From Acidimicrobiia bacterium (lineage in GTDB: Bacteria > Actinomycetota > Acidimicrobiia > Spongiisociales > UBA5794), in NCBI GenBank assembly GCA_024762335.1, contig JANTHO010000027.1, forward strand, positions 1-32,753: a stretch of 32,753 bases of DNA, written 5' to 3'. Position 1 is the first letter of the stretch. Every line of letters starts with the position of its first letter. Position numbers and translations under genes: made by a program. Below, in pieces: positions 1-7,514 of the stretch. The notes beneath the pieces were generated by a model that had not been told where the DNA came from, ran no database searches, and worked only from the letters and a program-made list of their open reading frames with translations.

Positions 1-109
1 CTTGCCGCAGCGCTCGAGAGTTCGGACCGCGGCACTTGAGGTGTTGCGGAATGAAAGGGATTACCTCGAACGCGTCGCTCCAACCTCGCTCTGGCAGCGT
101 TCGTTGAGT
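1..109. other. Intergenic edge, no gene seen
   Basis: I see no convincing coding frame in the first 109 bases. A weak hairpin lies at 27-49 (CCGC..CAC, loop TTGAG, GTG..GCGG). The 14-mer GCGGAATGAAAGGG at 46-59 occurs again at 32717-32730, at the other end of the window. It is downstream of the minus-strand tRNA-Leu, so the hairpin could help end that transcript, but there is no T-tract. Confidence 0.4.
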
Positions 110-190
110 GCGGGCGAGAGGACTCGAACCTCCACGGGTCTCCCCACCAGGTCCTAAACCTGGCGCGTCTGCCAATTCCGCCACGCCCGC
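110..190 (-). tRNA. tRNA-Leu(UAG)
   Basis: The reverse complement folds as an 81-nt class II tRNA. The acceptor stem is GCGGGCG/CGCCCGC, the anticodon stem CCAGG/CCTGG closes the loop TTTAGGA, giving anticodon UAG. A long variable arm and the T-loop GTTCGAGTC follow. The long variable arm supports leucine. The CCA end is not encoded. It lies 63 nt downstream of tRNA-Lys on the same strand, so the two may share a transcript. Confidence 0.95.
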
Positions 191-214
191 CTATTCGGTT
201 TGCCGCCATTGTGC

Positions 215-253
215 CACGACGCGACGAAGCCCCCGTTGATGGGGGCCGTCGTG
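215..253 (-). terminator. Hairpin between tRNA-Lys and tRNA-Leu
   Basis: GCCCCC (229-234) pairs with GGGGGC (241-246) around a 6-nt loop. Flanking CACGAC (215-220) can pair with GTCGTG (248-253) across an asymmetric internal loop. It lies immediately 3' of tRNA-Lys on the minus strand. There is no T-run, so it may be a processing structure or an inefficient terminator. Confidence 0.35.
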
Positions 254-327
254 TGGGTCGCCAGGGAATCGAACCCTGAACCTACGGATTAAGAGTCCGG
301 CGCTCTGCCTGATTGAGCTAGCGACCC
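254..327 (-). tRNA. tRNA-Lys(CUU)
   Basis: The reverse complement gives a 74-nt tRNA with acceptor stem GGGTCGC/GCGACCC and discriminator A. The D-arm is GCTC..GAGC, the anticodon loop CTCTTAA gives CUU, and the T-arm is CAGGGTTCGATTCCCTG. The outermost anticodon-stem pair (27-43) is a C-U mismatch. CCA is not encoded. The 5' half is also the last 12 codons and stop codon of the upstream minus-strand gene, which is unusual. Confidence 0.95.
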
Positions 328-1074
328 CTCTGAAGGAGGATAGCAGCGGGTTGTTGAAACGATCCCCGGAAGGATCGGGCGAAGTTCGTCGATCCAGGCC
401 ATCGTTCGGACGAAGGCGTCGGCACTTCTCCTTACACGGACGCGACAGACTCCCCAGAGGAGTCTGTTCTTCCGGTGTCCTGTTCCCTTTGGTTTCACGA
501 ATGTCTTGGTCCAGTCCGTGCCTGGGAGACCGAGCACTTCTTCCCAGTGTCGCTTTGCGGCGGCCTCGTCGTTTCCTTCATGAAGGTGGAGTGAAAGCAC
601 GAACTGGCTCTCCGATGCGACGTGTGAACGGACCCACGCAATGAAGATCCGCAGGATGTCCGGATCGGTGTTCGCCATCTCGAGGGTACGTTTCGTCTTG
701 CCACCCTCGGCCCAGAAGAGCATCACCCCTGCAAGCCAGAGAGGATCTTCGATCAGGGTATGCGCCTCTGCACGCGCCGTCTCCTCGAGTGTTCGGATTT
801 CCCGGCGGCGTTGCCACTGCGTATCGACCGGGATTCCGGCCCGGGAGCCGGCCCCAGAGCGTTCACGGATGGCCCTGACCTGAGAGGTGGTGAGCTCGAC
901 ATCCCGGCACCAGTACGACAATGTGCCCTTTGGCACGGGGATGATCTCGCGGATCTCGCCGTAGGTGAGGCCGAGGCGGCGGAGTGCCTTGCCCAGTTCG
1001 GAACGTTCCCAGCGGTGGAGCTCATCCCAGTCGCCGGCACGGTCGAGTAGTTCTCGAGGAACGGTGGGTCTCAT
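289..1074 (-). CDS. HTH protein with LAGLIDADG-like core, overlapping tRNA-Lys
   Basis: This 261-residue protein has an N-terminal helix-turn-helix-like segment at about residues 28-67 (LTYGEIREIIPVPKGTLSYW). From about 111 a second domain begins with PLWLAGVMLFWAEGG, followed by LSLHLHEG at 160-167, a conserved-looking FVKPKGTGHRKNRL and a closing MAWIDEL. I read the second part as a divergent LAGLIDADG-type (homing-endonuclease-like) fold of a widespread uncharacterised family; this is recognition by pattern, not a search result. The recognisable domain ends near residue 235. The last 12 residues (GSLAQSGRAPDS) are translated from the 5' half of tRNA-Lys, and the TAA stop uses the third anticodon base and the next two loop bases. 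There is no Shine-Dalgarno sequence, but a TATCTT box sits 6 nt upstream of the ATG, so the mRNA is probably leaderless. Function is unknown. Confidence 0.8.
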   Translation of the reverse strand: MRPTVPRELLDRAGDWDELHRWERSELGKALRRLGLTYGEIREIIPVPKGTLSYWCRDVELTTSQVRAIRERSGAGSRAGIPVDTQWQRRREIRTLEETARAEAHTLIEDPLWLAGVMLFWAEGGKTKRTLEMANTDPDILRIFIAWVRSHVASESQFVLSLHLHEGNDEAAAKRHWEEVLGLPGTDWTKTFVKPKGTGHRKNRLLWGVCRVRVRRSADAFVRTMAWIDELRPILPGIVSTTRCYPPSEGSLAQSGRAPDS

Positions 1075-1080
1075 GCATTC

Positions 1081-1086
1081 AAGATA
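1081..1086 (-). promoter_or_regulatory. Candidate -10 box for the HTH/LAGLIDADG-like gene
   Basis: TATCTT on the minus strand ends 6 nt before the ATG at 1074. This spacing would place transcription start at or next to the start codon. No clear -35 hexamer is visible. Confidence 0.4.
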
Positions 1087-1130
1087 CGACCCGGGTGTGA
1101 CACGAACCGCCCGTAGCCCGTTGGACGTCG

Positions 1131-1159
1131 TACGATTCCCGAGCGACCGTGAATCGGTC
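1131..1159 (+). promoter_or_regulatory. Candidate promoter and leader hairpin of the tRNA-Pro cluster
   Basis: TACGAT at 1131-1136 is a good -10 candidate 25 nt upstream of tRNA-Pro. A short hairpin, GACCG (1145-1149), loop TGAAT, CGGTC (1155-1159), lies in the presumed 5' leader just before the mature tRNA end. No good -35 is seen. Confidence 0.35.
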
Positions 1160-1161
1160 TT

Positions 1162-1235
1162 CGGGCTGTAGCGCAGCTTGGTAGCGCGCTTGCTTTGGGA
1201 GCAAGAAGTCGCCGGTTCAAATCCGGCCAGCCCGA
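1162..1235 (+). tRNA. tRNA-Pro(UGG)
   Basis: A 74-nt cloverleaf with acceptor CGGGCTG/CAGCCCG and discriminator A. The anticodon stem CTTGC/GCAAG closes loop TTTGGGA, anticodon UGG, and the T-arm is GCCGGTTCAAATCCGGC. The C1-G72 first pair is typical of bacterial proline tRNAs. No CCA is encoded. It is the first of three closely spaced plus-strand tRNAs. Confidence 0.95.
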
Positions 1236-1270
1236 CTGACGGCGAATGACGGGTATTCTCCCCGTCGCAC

Positions 1271-1344
<74 letters not shown>

Positions 1345-1370
1345 CGAGCCCCTCCGGGTTCGCATGTCCT

Positions 1371-1444
1371 GCCCCCGTAGCTCAACTGGATAGAGCAGCG
1401 GACTTCTAATCCGCAGGTTGCACGTTCGAGTCGTGCCGGGGGTG
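1371..1444 (+). tRNA. tRNA-Arg(UCU)
   Basis: Acceptor GCCCCCG pairs with CGGGGGT (first pair G-U) and the discriminator is G. The anticodon stem GCGGA/TCCGC closes loop CTTCTAA, anticodon UCU. The T-arm is GCACGTTCGAGTCGTGC. The genomic 3' bases are CCG, so CCA must be completed after transcription. Confidence 0.95.
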
Positions 1445-1512
1445 CCGACTATTTCGCCTCCTTCGATCCCTTCCGACGTCGTTCGTTTGCCGGAACAGCC
1501 GGCTCGGACTCA

Positions 1513-1518
1513 TATAGT
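1513..1518 (+). promoter_or_regulatory. Candidate -10 box for the 61-residue protein
   Basis: TATAGT is a strong -10 match 31 nt upstream of the GTG start. The best -35, TTGCCG at 1487-1492, is 20 nt away, longer than usual. Confidence 0.4.
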
Positions 1519-1549
1519 GAAGCGAGACGATCAGAGATGAGGAGTACTT

Positions 1550-1735
1550 GTGGGCAAGCCGAAGCGTGAATCCTGGACGATGGCGCAACTCCGTGACGAT
1601 CTCGAACGATACGAGACGGCGCTGATCGAGGCCGATCTGAACATGAAGACGGTGAGCGCAGACCTCACCTGTGCGAAGCAGTTCCTTCGTTGGCTCGACG
1701 GCGATTTCGTCCCGGCCACGCTCGAAGAGGACTGA
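1550..1735 (+). CDS. Small protein resembling the N-terminal (SAM-like) domain of tyrosine recombinases
   Basis: This 61-residue ORF starts with GTG preceded by GAGGAG (1538-1543) at good spacing and has its own TATAGT box. The sequence contains MAQLRDDLERYETAL and ends KQFLRWLDGDFVPATLEED. That pattern, a helical segment followed by FLRWLDGD, resembles the core-binding domain of phage-type integrases, but there is no catalytic domain in this gene or downstream. It may be a stand-alone DNA-binding protein or a recombinase fragment. The good start signals and clean stop favour a working small gene. The location between tRNA-Arg and tRNA-His, typical integrase targets, is suggestive only. Confidence 0.65.
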   Translation: MGKPKRESWTMAQLRDDLERYETALIEADLNMKTVSADLTCAKQFLRWLDGDFVPATLEED

Positions 1736-1789
1736 AGCCGAATCGAGCGAACTTCGTCGGAGGTACGCATCGTTGAACACGCGCGTCGC

Positions 1790-1795
1790 TACGAT
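1790..1795 (+). promoter_or_regulatory. Candidate -10 box for tRNA-His
   Basis: TACGAT lies 43 nt upstream of tRNA-His, the same hexamer seen before tRNA-Pro. A TTGAAC at 1773-1778 is too close (11 nt) to be its -35. Confidence 0.3.
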
Positions 1796-1838
1796 GAGCG
1801 GCCGCAAGCGAAGTGCAACAACCGCACGTCGCGAGCAT

Positions 1839-1916
1839 GGTGGCCGTAGCTCAGCCTGGTAGAGCGCCTGGTTGTGGTCCAGGAGGTCGCGGGTTCGAAC
1901 CCCGTCGGCCACCCCA
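1839..1916 (+). tRNA. tRNA-His(GUG)
   Basis: Acceptor GTGGCCG pairs with CGGCCAC. An extra G at 1839 can pair with C1913, the G-1:C73 pair specific to histidine tRNAs. The anticodon stem CCTGG/CCAGG closes loop TTGTGGT, anticodon GUG. CCA is encoded at 1914-1916. It lies 35 nt upstream of the tig start. Confidence 0.96.
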
Positions 1917-1951
1917 ATCGTCCCTTCCCCCCCGATACACATGGAGAGAAC

Positions 1952-3352
1952 GTGCACACTGAGGTCAACGAGACGGGTCGCTTCGAGCGGACCCTGACCA
2001 TCCAGCTCGAAGAGGCCGAGCTCGAAGACGCCAAGTCGAAGGCTGCACGCAAGCTGTCCAAACAGATGAAGATCAAGGGGTTCCGTCCCGGGAAGGCTCC
2101 CCGCTCGATCGTCGAACGGATGGTCGGAGCCGACGAACTTCGCTCAGAAGCGATCGACGAGGCGATTCCGGCGACCGTCGGGGCTGCGATCGACGAGAGC
2201 GGACTCGACCCCGCGACCGTCCCATCGGTGACCGCCGTGAGGGATCGCGACGAAGGTGGTGTCGAAGTCGACGTTCTCGTGACACTCTGGCCGACACTCG
2301 ACGCGATCCCCGACTACGAAGGAACGACGATCGAGATCGAGCCCCCCGTCGCGACCGACGAGGAGATCGCACAACAGATCGACGGTCTCCGTGATCAGTT
2401 CGCCGATCTCGAAGACGTCGAGCGGGCAGCGGAAGATGGGGACTTCGTGACTATCGACGTCGGTGCTCTCGCCGACGGCGTCGAAATCGAGCAGGCCGCC
2501 GCCAAAGATCTCCTCTACGAAATCGGATCGCATTCGTTCTTCCCCGGACTCGATGAGATCCTCGTCGGTGCGAGCGTCGGCGATGTCGTCGAAGGAGAAG
2601 GCACGCTCCCCAAAGGGTTCATCGGCGACGAGGACGTGTCCGTGCGGCTCCGCGCCCTCGTGAAAGAGGTCAAGGCGAAGCTGCTCCCAGAGCTGACCGA
2701 CGAGTTCGTGTCGGATTCGACGGAGTTCGAAACCGTCGAGGAACTCCGATCCGCGATCGAAGACAACATCGCGGCGTACAAGGCGAACGCCGCACGATCG
2801 CAACTCCACGATCAGGCGATCGCCCGACTCGTCGAAGCCGTCGATCTCGAGCTCCCGCAGGCTCTCGTGGATGCCGAAGCGGAAGCGCGGATCCGGAACC
2901 TCCTCGCCCGGCTCGAATCAGACAGCATCGGCTTCGAGGACTATCTGCGGATCGTCGGTCACGACCAGGCCGGCTTCGTCGAAGAGATCAAGGAACAGGC
3001 ATCGTCTGCGCTCGCAACCCGGGTCGTGCTCGAAAGCCTCGTGGCGATCGAGGGCCTCACCGTCGACGACGACGAGTTCGCCGAGGCGTACGAGTCGATC
3101 GCAGAGAACTCCGAATCGTCGGCGGACGAGATCGAACAGATGCTGAAGTCGAGTGGTCAAATTGAGTCACTCGCCGGTGATATCCTCAGAGGGAAGGCCC
3201 TCCGTCGCATCGCCGATGGGGCGGTCGCAGTCGACGCAGATGGGAACACGATCGATCTGACGCCGGTTGCGGTCGACGAAGAGACAATCGAAGACGACAT
3301 CGTCGGGGACGACGACCAGGACGAAGAACCGTCCCCCGAAACCGAGGAGTGA
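1952..3352 (+). CDS. tig: Trigger factor (ribosome-associated chaperone, peptidyl-prolyl isomerase)
   Basis: Trigger factor binds near the ribosome exit tunnel and folds nascent chains. The 466-residue product carries the ribosome-binding signature GFRPGKAP at residues 43-50, an FKBP-type domain at about 155-245 (from [14 protein letters not shown] to [12 protein letters not shown]), and a helical C-terminal chaperone domain. The C-terminus ends in an acidic tail rich in Asp and Glu. I chose the GTG at 1952 because GGAGA lies 4 nt upstream; the open frame extends further upstream but only through tRNA-His. The stop is followed one base later by the ATG of clpP, so tig, clpP and clpX are probably one operon. 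This gene order is common in bacteria. Confidence 0.96.
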   Translation: MHTEVNETGRFERTLTIQLEEAELEDAKSKAARKLSKQMKIKGFRPGKAPRSIVERMVGADELRSEAIDEAIPATVGAAIDESGLDPATVPSVTAVRDRDEGGVEVDVLVTLWPTLDAIPDYEGTTIEIEPPVATDEEIAQQIDGLRDQFADLEDVERAAEDGDFVTIDVGALADGVEIEQAAAKDLLYEIGSHSFFPGLDEILVGASVGDVVEGEGTLPKGFIGDEDVSVRLRALVKEVKAKLLPELTDEFVSDSTEFETVEELRSAIEDNIAAYKANAARSQLHDQAIARLVEAVDLELPQALVDAEAEARIRNLLARLESDSIGFEDYLRIVGHDQAGFVEEIKEQASSALATRVVLESLVAIEGLTVDDDEFAEAYESIAENSESSADEIEQMLKSSGQIESLAGDILRGKALRRIADGAVAVDADGNTIDLTPVAVDEETIEDDIVGDDDQDEEPSPETEE

Positions 3353-3353
3353 G

Positions 3354-3962
<609 letters not shown>

Positions 3963-3973
3963 GGAGACCACAG

Positions 3974-5248
3974 GTGGCCAAGTACGAGGGAGCCGAGCTG
4001 CTCAAATGCAGTTTCTGCGGCAAGTCGCAGAAACAGGTGAAGAAGCTCATCGCCGGACCCGGGGTCTACATTTGCGACGAGTGTGTCGACCTCTGCAACG
4101 AGATCATCGATGAGGAGCTGACCGAGACCGAAGAGGTCTCGTTCTCGGAACTGCCGAAGCCCCACGAGATCTTCGACTTCCTCGACCAGTACGTGGTGGG
4201 CCAGGACCAGGCGAAGAAGGTGCTCGCAGTCGCGGTCTACAACCACTACAAGCGGGTCCGTGCGGGCCAGCGTATGACCGATGAGGACGTCGAACTGCAG
4301 AAGTCGAACATCCTCATGGTCGGCCCGACCGGAACCGGCAAGACGCTCATGGCCCAGACGCTCGCCAGGCTCCTCAACGTTCCGTTCGCCATCGCCGACG
4401 CCACGGCGCTCACCGAAGCGGGTTACGTCGGCGAAGACGTCGAGAACATTCTACTGAAGCTGATCCAGGCCGCCGACTTCGACATCAAGCGCGCCGAGAC
4501 CGGCATCATCTACATCGACGAGATCGACAAGGTCGCGCGCAAAGCCGAAAACCCGTCCATCACCAGGGACGTGTCCGGCGAAGGCGTCCAGCAGGCGCTG
4601 TTGAAGATCCTCGAAGGGACCCAGGCATCGGTGCCGCCGCAGGGCGGTCGCAAGCATCCGCATCAGGAGTTCCTGCAGGTCGACACGACCGACATGCTCT
4701 TCCTCTGCGGCGGAGCGTTCGCCGGACTCGAAGAAGTGATCCAGCGTCGCATCGGGAAGAACTCGGTCGGATTCGGCGCCGACGTGCATTCGGTCGATAC
4801 CCGCAGGCCGTCCGAGTTCCTGAGCGAGGTTCTCCCGGAGGACCTGCTCGGCTACGGACTGATCCCCGAGTTCATCGGACGGCTCCCGGTCATCGCCACG
4901 GTCGACGAACTCGACGTTGAGGACCTCGTGCACGTCCTCACCGAGCCGAAGAACTCGCTGGTCAAGCAGTACGCCAAGTTCTTCGAGATGGACGGGGTCG
5001 AACTCCTCATCACCGAAGACGCGCTCCGGGCCATCGCCGAACAGGCCATGAATCGGGGCACGGGAGCCAGAGGTCTTCGCGCCATCATGGAAGAGGTTCT
5101 GCTCGAGACTATGTACGAACTGCCGGCCCGCACCGACATCGCACAGGTCGTCATCGATGAGCAGGTTGTTCGCGAACGGGTCAATCCGACACTCGTGCCG
5201 ATCTCGGATCTCGTATCGACGGACCTGCCGGAAGAACGCTCGGCCTGA
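3974..5248 (+). CDS. clpX: ATP-dependent Clp protease ATP-binding subunit ClpX
   Basis: ClpX is the AAA+ unfoldase that recognises tagged substrates and feeds ClpP. The 424-residue protein has a complete N-terminal zinc-binding domain (Cys12, Cys15, Cys34, Cys37), Walker A GPTGTGKT at 117-124, the pore loop GYVGED near 150, Walker B IIYIDEID near 178-185, the RKH loop (GGRKHPHQ) and sensor/arginine-finger region [11 protein letters not shown]. Length is normal. The GTG start is preceded by AGGGAGA (3961-3967). It lies 11 nt after clpP, in the same operon. Confidence 0.97.
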   Translation: MAKYEGAELLKCSFCGKSQKQVKKLIAGPGVYICDECVDLCNEIIDEELTETEEVSFSELPKPHEIFDFLDQYVVGQDQAKKVLAVAVYNHYKRVRAGQRMTDEDVELQKSNILMVGPTGTGKTLMAQTLARLLNVPFAIADATALTEAGYVGEDVENILLKLIQAADFDIKRAETGIIYIDEIDKVARKAENPSITRDVSGEGVQQALLKILEGTQASVPPQGGRKHPHQEFLQVDTTDMLFLCGGAFAGLEEVIQRRIGKNSVGFGADVHSVDTRRPSEFLSEVLPEDLLGYGLIPEFIGRLPVIATVDELDVEDLVHVLTEPKNSLVKQYAKFFEMDGVELLITEDALRAIAEQAMNRGTGARGLRAIMEEVLLETMYELPARTDIAQVVIDEQVVRERVNPTLVPISDLVSTDLPEERSA

Positions 5249-5257
5249 GCGGACGAC

Positions 5258-5923
5258 ATGGCACGCTGGCAGACGAACGCCAAGGTGGCGTTCATCGGTT
5301 CGCACGGGATCCGCAAGACCACAGCAGCGCATGGCTTTGCGAACGCGATGCAACGGGCCGGCCGATCCGTCGAGTACGGACGTGAGGTCGTCCGGGACAA
5401 TCCGCTCGGCATCAACGAGGGCGCGACCGGTGAAGCGCAGTTGTGGGTGCTCGTATCCCAGATTCGGCAGGAACTCACGCTCGCCCCGAAGGCGGAAGTC
5501 CTCGTCCTCGATCGAGGGGTGATGGACAACTTCGCCTACTACCTGCGGGCCTGTGGGGGCGAGGACCGGTTCGCCGTTGCACCGATGATCCATGAGTGGT
5601 CGAAGACGTACGACCTCGTCGTCCGGCTTCGCCCGGATGTCGATCTCTCGGCGGACGGAGTCCGGTCCACATCCGACGAATTCCGCACGGAGATCGAACA
5701 GATCCTCGACGGCTACCTCGACGACTTCGTCACCGGCGAACGACTGGTAGACGTAGCCGCATCCGAAATCGGAGACGGCTACAACTGGTGGCCGATCGCC
5801 GAGCGTCTCGCCGCCCTCGTCGGTGAGCCGCTGTTTGCCGACGGCGTCCCGAGGCCCAAGCCCCGGCGCAAGCGGAAGCCATTGCGTTCGACCGATTCGC
5901 AGATGACGCTAGGGGAGCAGTAG
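5258..5923 (+). CDS. P-loop NTPase (AAA_28/NadR-kinase-like) with variant Walker A
   Basis: The 221-residue protein begins KVAFIGSHGIRKTT (residues 9-22), a P-loop in the position and context of AAA_28-type NTPases, whose usual form is GTHGxGKTT. Here the glycine before the lysine is Arg19. Further motifs are INEGATGEAQLWVL, VLVLDRGVMDN (Walker B-like, DRG) and YDLVVRLRPDVDLS. The C-terminus is basic (RPKPRRKRKPLR). The fold suggests a nucleotide-dependent kinase or GTPase-like enzyme, but the substrate cannot be read from sequence. It lies 9 nt after clpX, so is probably co-transcribed, although this is not a standard Clp neighbour. The upstream Shine-Dalgarno is weak. Confidence 0.8.
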   Translation: MARWQTNAKVAFIGSHGIRKTTAAHGFANAMQRAGRSVEYGREVVRDNPLGINEGATGEAQLWVLVSQIRQELTLAPKAEVLVLDRGVMDNFAYYLRACGGEDRFAVAPMIHEWSKTYDLVVRLRPDVDLSADGVRSTSDEFRTEIEQILDGYLDDFVTGERLVDVAASEIGDGYNWWPIAERLAALVGEPLFADGVPRPKPRRKRKPLRSTDSQMTLGEQ

Positions 5924-6024
5924 GAAAGGGAAGTAGAAAGAAGAAAGTAGAAAGAGGGGTGGAGAGACGCTCGGCAGGTTCTTTCTACTATCTACTTTCT
6001 ACTTTCTACCTTCTACTTCTCCCG
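5924..6024. repeat. Palindromic AAAGTAGA/TTCTACTT repeat between convergent genes
   Basis: A purine-rich arm built of GTAGAAAG-type units (5924-5955) faces a pyrimidine-rich arm built of TTCTACT units (5981-6024), separated by about 25 nt. The two arms form a long imperfect hairpin. It lies where the plus-strand NTPase gene and the minus-strand amidohydrolase gene converge, and the right arm includes the amidohydrolase stop codon at 6013-6015. A bidirectional terminator is the simplest role. The base composition is very unlike the surrounding high-GC DNA. Confidence 0.7.
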
Positions 6025-7221
6025 TTTCCCCGACTTCCAGACGTGGGTGATCCGATCCGGGTTTCCCCACGGGCCGCTGTCTTCGAGCGGGTCGAAATCG
6101 ATCGCGATCACGTCGGCGTCGTAGCCGGCACGCAGCTGCCCCGATAGGGGAGCTTGCGGTCCGAGGGTGAGTGGGCCGTTCGCCGTGGCCGCCTCGATGG
6201 CCTCGAGCGCCGTCATGCCGGCGTCTTGGAGGAAGCGGATCTCGGCACTGTTCTCCCCATACGATCCCGGCGTGAAGATGTCGGTCCCCATCGCGATCGT
6301 GACACCGTTCGCGACGGCGATCTTCATCGCCTGGCTGTGATGATCGGCGACCATCACACCCTTCTCATAGGCGTACCGGGGGAGCGCCGCTTCCATCTGA
6401 AGGAGCTGGTCGACGATGAACCGTGTCGGAACGTAGATCGTTCCCCTCTCGGCCATCAATGCTGCCGTCTCCTCATCGAGATATGAGCCGTGCTCGATCG
6501 TCTGGCAGCCGGCCTCTACCGCGGCTCGGATCCCTGGAAGGCCGTGCGTATGCGCCGCGACGAATCGCTCTGCCCTGCCCGCTTCCTCCACGATCGCCCG
6601 CAACTCTTCGGCGGAGAACTGCTGGTGGATCGGATGATCGATTTCGGACATGACGCCGCCGGACGCACAGATCTTGATGACCTTCGCGTTCTTCCGGAGC
6701 TGTTTCCTCACGGCTTTCAGACACGACGGGACACCGTCGCAGAGTTCACCGATCCAACGGGACGACGATTCGATGAAATCCAGATCGAACGAGTGTCCGT
6801 CGGCGTGTCCGGCCGTGGTCGACAGGATCCGCCCAGCGCCGTAGATGTTTGGCCCGCGAACACTGCCATCGTTGATTGCCGCTGCGAAGTCGAGTCCGAA
6901 GCCTCCGACCTCGCGCACGCTCGTGACACCACCGTCGAGCGTCGCGGAGGCATCGGCTGCTGCACGGACCGCCATCTCGGCAACGGACGTGTGGAGCATG
7001 GCGTGGATGTCGGCGCTCGTTGCGCCGAGGAAGTGGATGTGCGAATCCCACAGTCCCGGCATCGCCACCGGCACCCGTGACACTTCCGCCTCCGGTGTCG
7101 CCGGCGCCTCCGAGGTGGGGCCGGCGAAGGCGATCGATCGCCCTTCAAGGATGACGGTCCCTTCATCGATGGGGCCGCCCCGGCCGGGAAGCAGCAGGTC
7201 GGCATCGATGCGTATCGTCAT
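6013..7221 (-). CDS. Metal-dependent amidohydrolase family protein
   Basis: This 402-residue cytoplasmic enzyme belongs to the amidohydrolase superfamily (imidazolonepropionase/prolidase-like branch). Metal-site residues are visible in order: HxH in DSHIHFLG (His61, His63), a candidate carboxylated Lys183 in KVIKICASGG, His224/His226 in AAHTHG, His244 in IEHGSYL, and Asp314 in MGTDIF. The C-terminus returns to the small beta-sandwich with AGYDADVIAIDFDPLED. The substrate is unknown; peptidic or cyclic amide substrates are typical. I chose the ATG at 7221 because GGAGGA lies 6 nt upstream and homology to the family begins there; the open frame continues 82 codons further without recognisable sequence. 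It is divergent from valS and convergent with the NTPase gene. Confidence 0.9.
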   Translation of the reverse strand: MTIRIDADLLLPGRGGPIDEGTVILEGRSIAFAGPTSEAPATPEAEVSRVPVAMPGLWDSHIHFLGATSADIHAMLHTSVAEMAVRAAADASATLDGGVTSVREVGGFGLDFAAAINDGSVRGPNIYGAGRILSTTAGHADGHSFDLDFIESSSRWIGELCDGVPSCLKAVRKQLRKNAKVIKICASGGVMSEIDHPIHQQFSAEELRAIVEEAGRAERFVAAHTHGLPGIRAAVEAGCQTIEHGSYLDEETAALMAERGTIYVPTRFIVDQLLQMEAALPRYAYEKGVMVADHHSQAMKIAVANGVTIAMGTDIFTPGSYGENSAEIRFLQDAGMTALEAIEAATANGPLTLGPQAPLSGQLRAGYDADVIAIDFDPLEDSGPWGNPDRITHVWKSGKREK

Positions 7222-7514
7222 GGTCGTCCTCCGATGGTGGCTCGTGCCACAGTAGCGCCCGGCCGTGCCGCGAGGCCACCCGAGCGAAGGGTGACTAGTC
7301 CCTCCGAACGACACGCTTTGTGTCTCGACGGACGCCGTGGGTGCCCATATCGTGTGGTTGACCTGGTGGAAAGGATTGACGGCTCGGGCAGGCAGGGGGA
7401 ATGGTGGTACGGGGCCGGGAATCTGTGATTCCCGGCCTTGTGCATCTGCTCCGTAGATGCGACTCACCCGCCTCTATCATCCGGTGACTGACGGGGACCC
7501 GATGATCGAGGGGC
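7222..7514 (+). promoter_or_regulatory. valS leader/divergent promoter region with three hairpins
   Basis: This 293-nt gap separates divergent amidohydrolase and valS. It holds a perfect 10-bp hairpin (GGCCGGGAAT 7413-7422, loop CTGTG, ATTCCCGGCC 7428-7437), a 6-bp hairpin (GCATCT 7442-7447 with AGATGC 7455-7460), and a stem with 8 of 9 pairs (7476-7484 with 7498-7506) just before the valS ribosome site GAGGGG (7508-7513). A TATCAT at 7475-7480 could be a -10 box. If transcription starts further upstream, near the TTGAC motifs at 7358 or 7376, all three hairpins would be in the valS leader. No coding frame is convincing here. Confidence 0.45.

Noticed and set aside
1874-1951. Longer N-terminus for trigger factor
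   Set aside because: The extra codons read through tRNA-His and have no family similarity; GTG 1952 has a good ribosome site.
2144-2809. Long antisense frames inside tig and other core genes
   Set aside because: These are shadows produced by high GC content and codon bias; they have no start signals or domains.
7401-7437. T-box riboswitch before valS
   Set aside because: A GGTGGTAC core is present, but the conserved CCGCG part that should follow is GGGGCC and I could not find a specifier stem. The match is too weak to call.
7222-7467. 82-residue N-terminal extension of the amidohydrolase
   Set aside because: No recognisable sequence, and a strong GGAGGA precedes the ATG at 7221.
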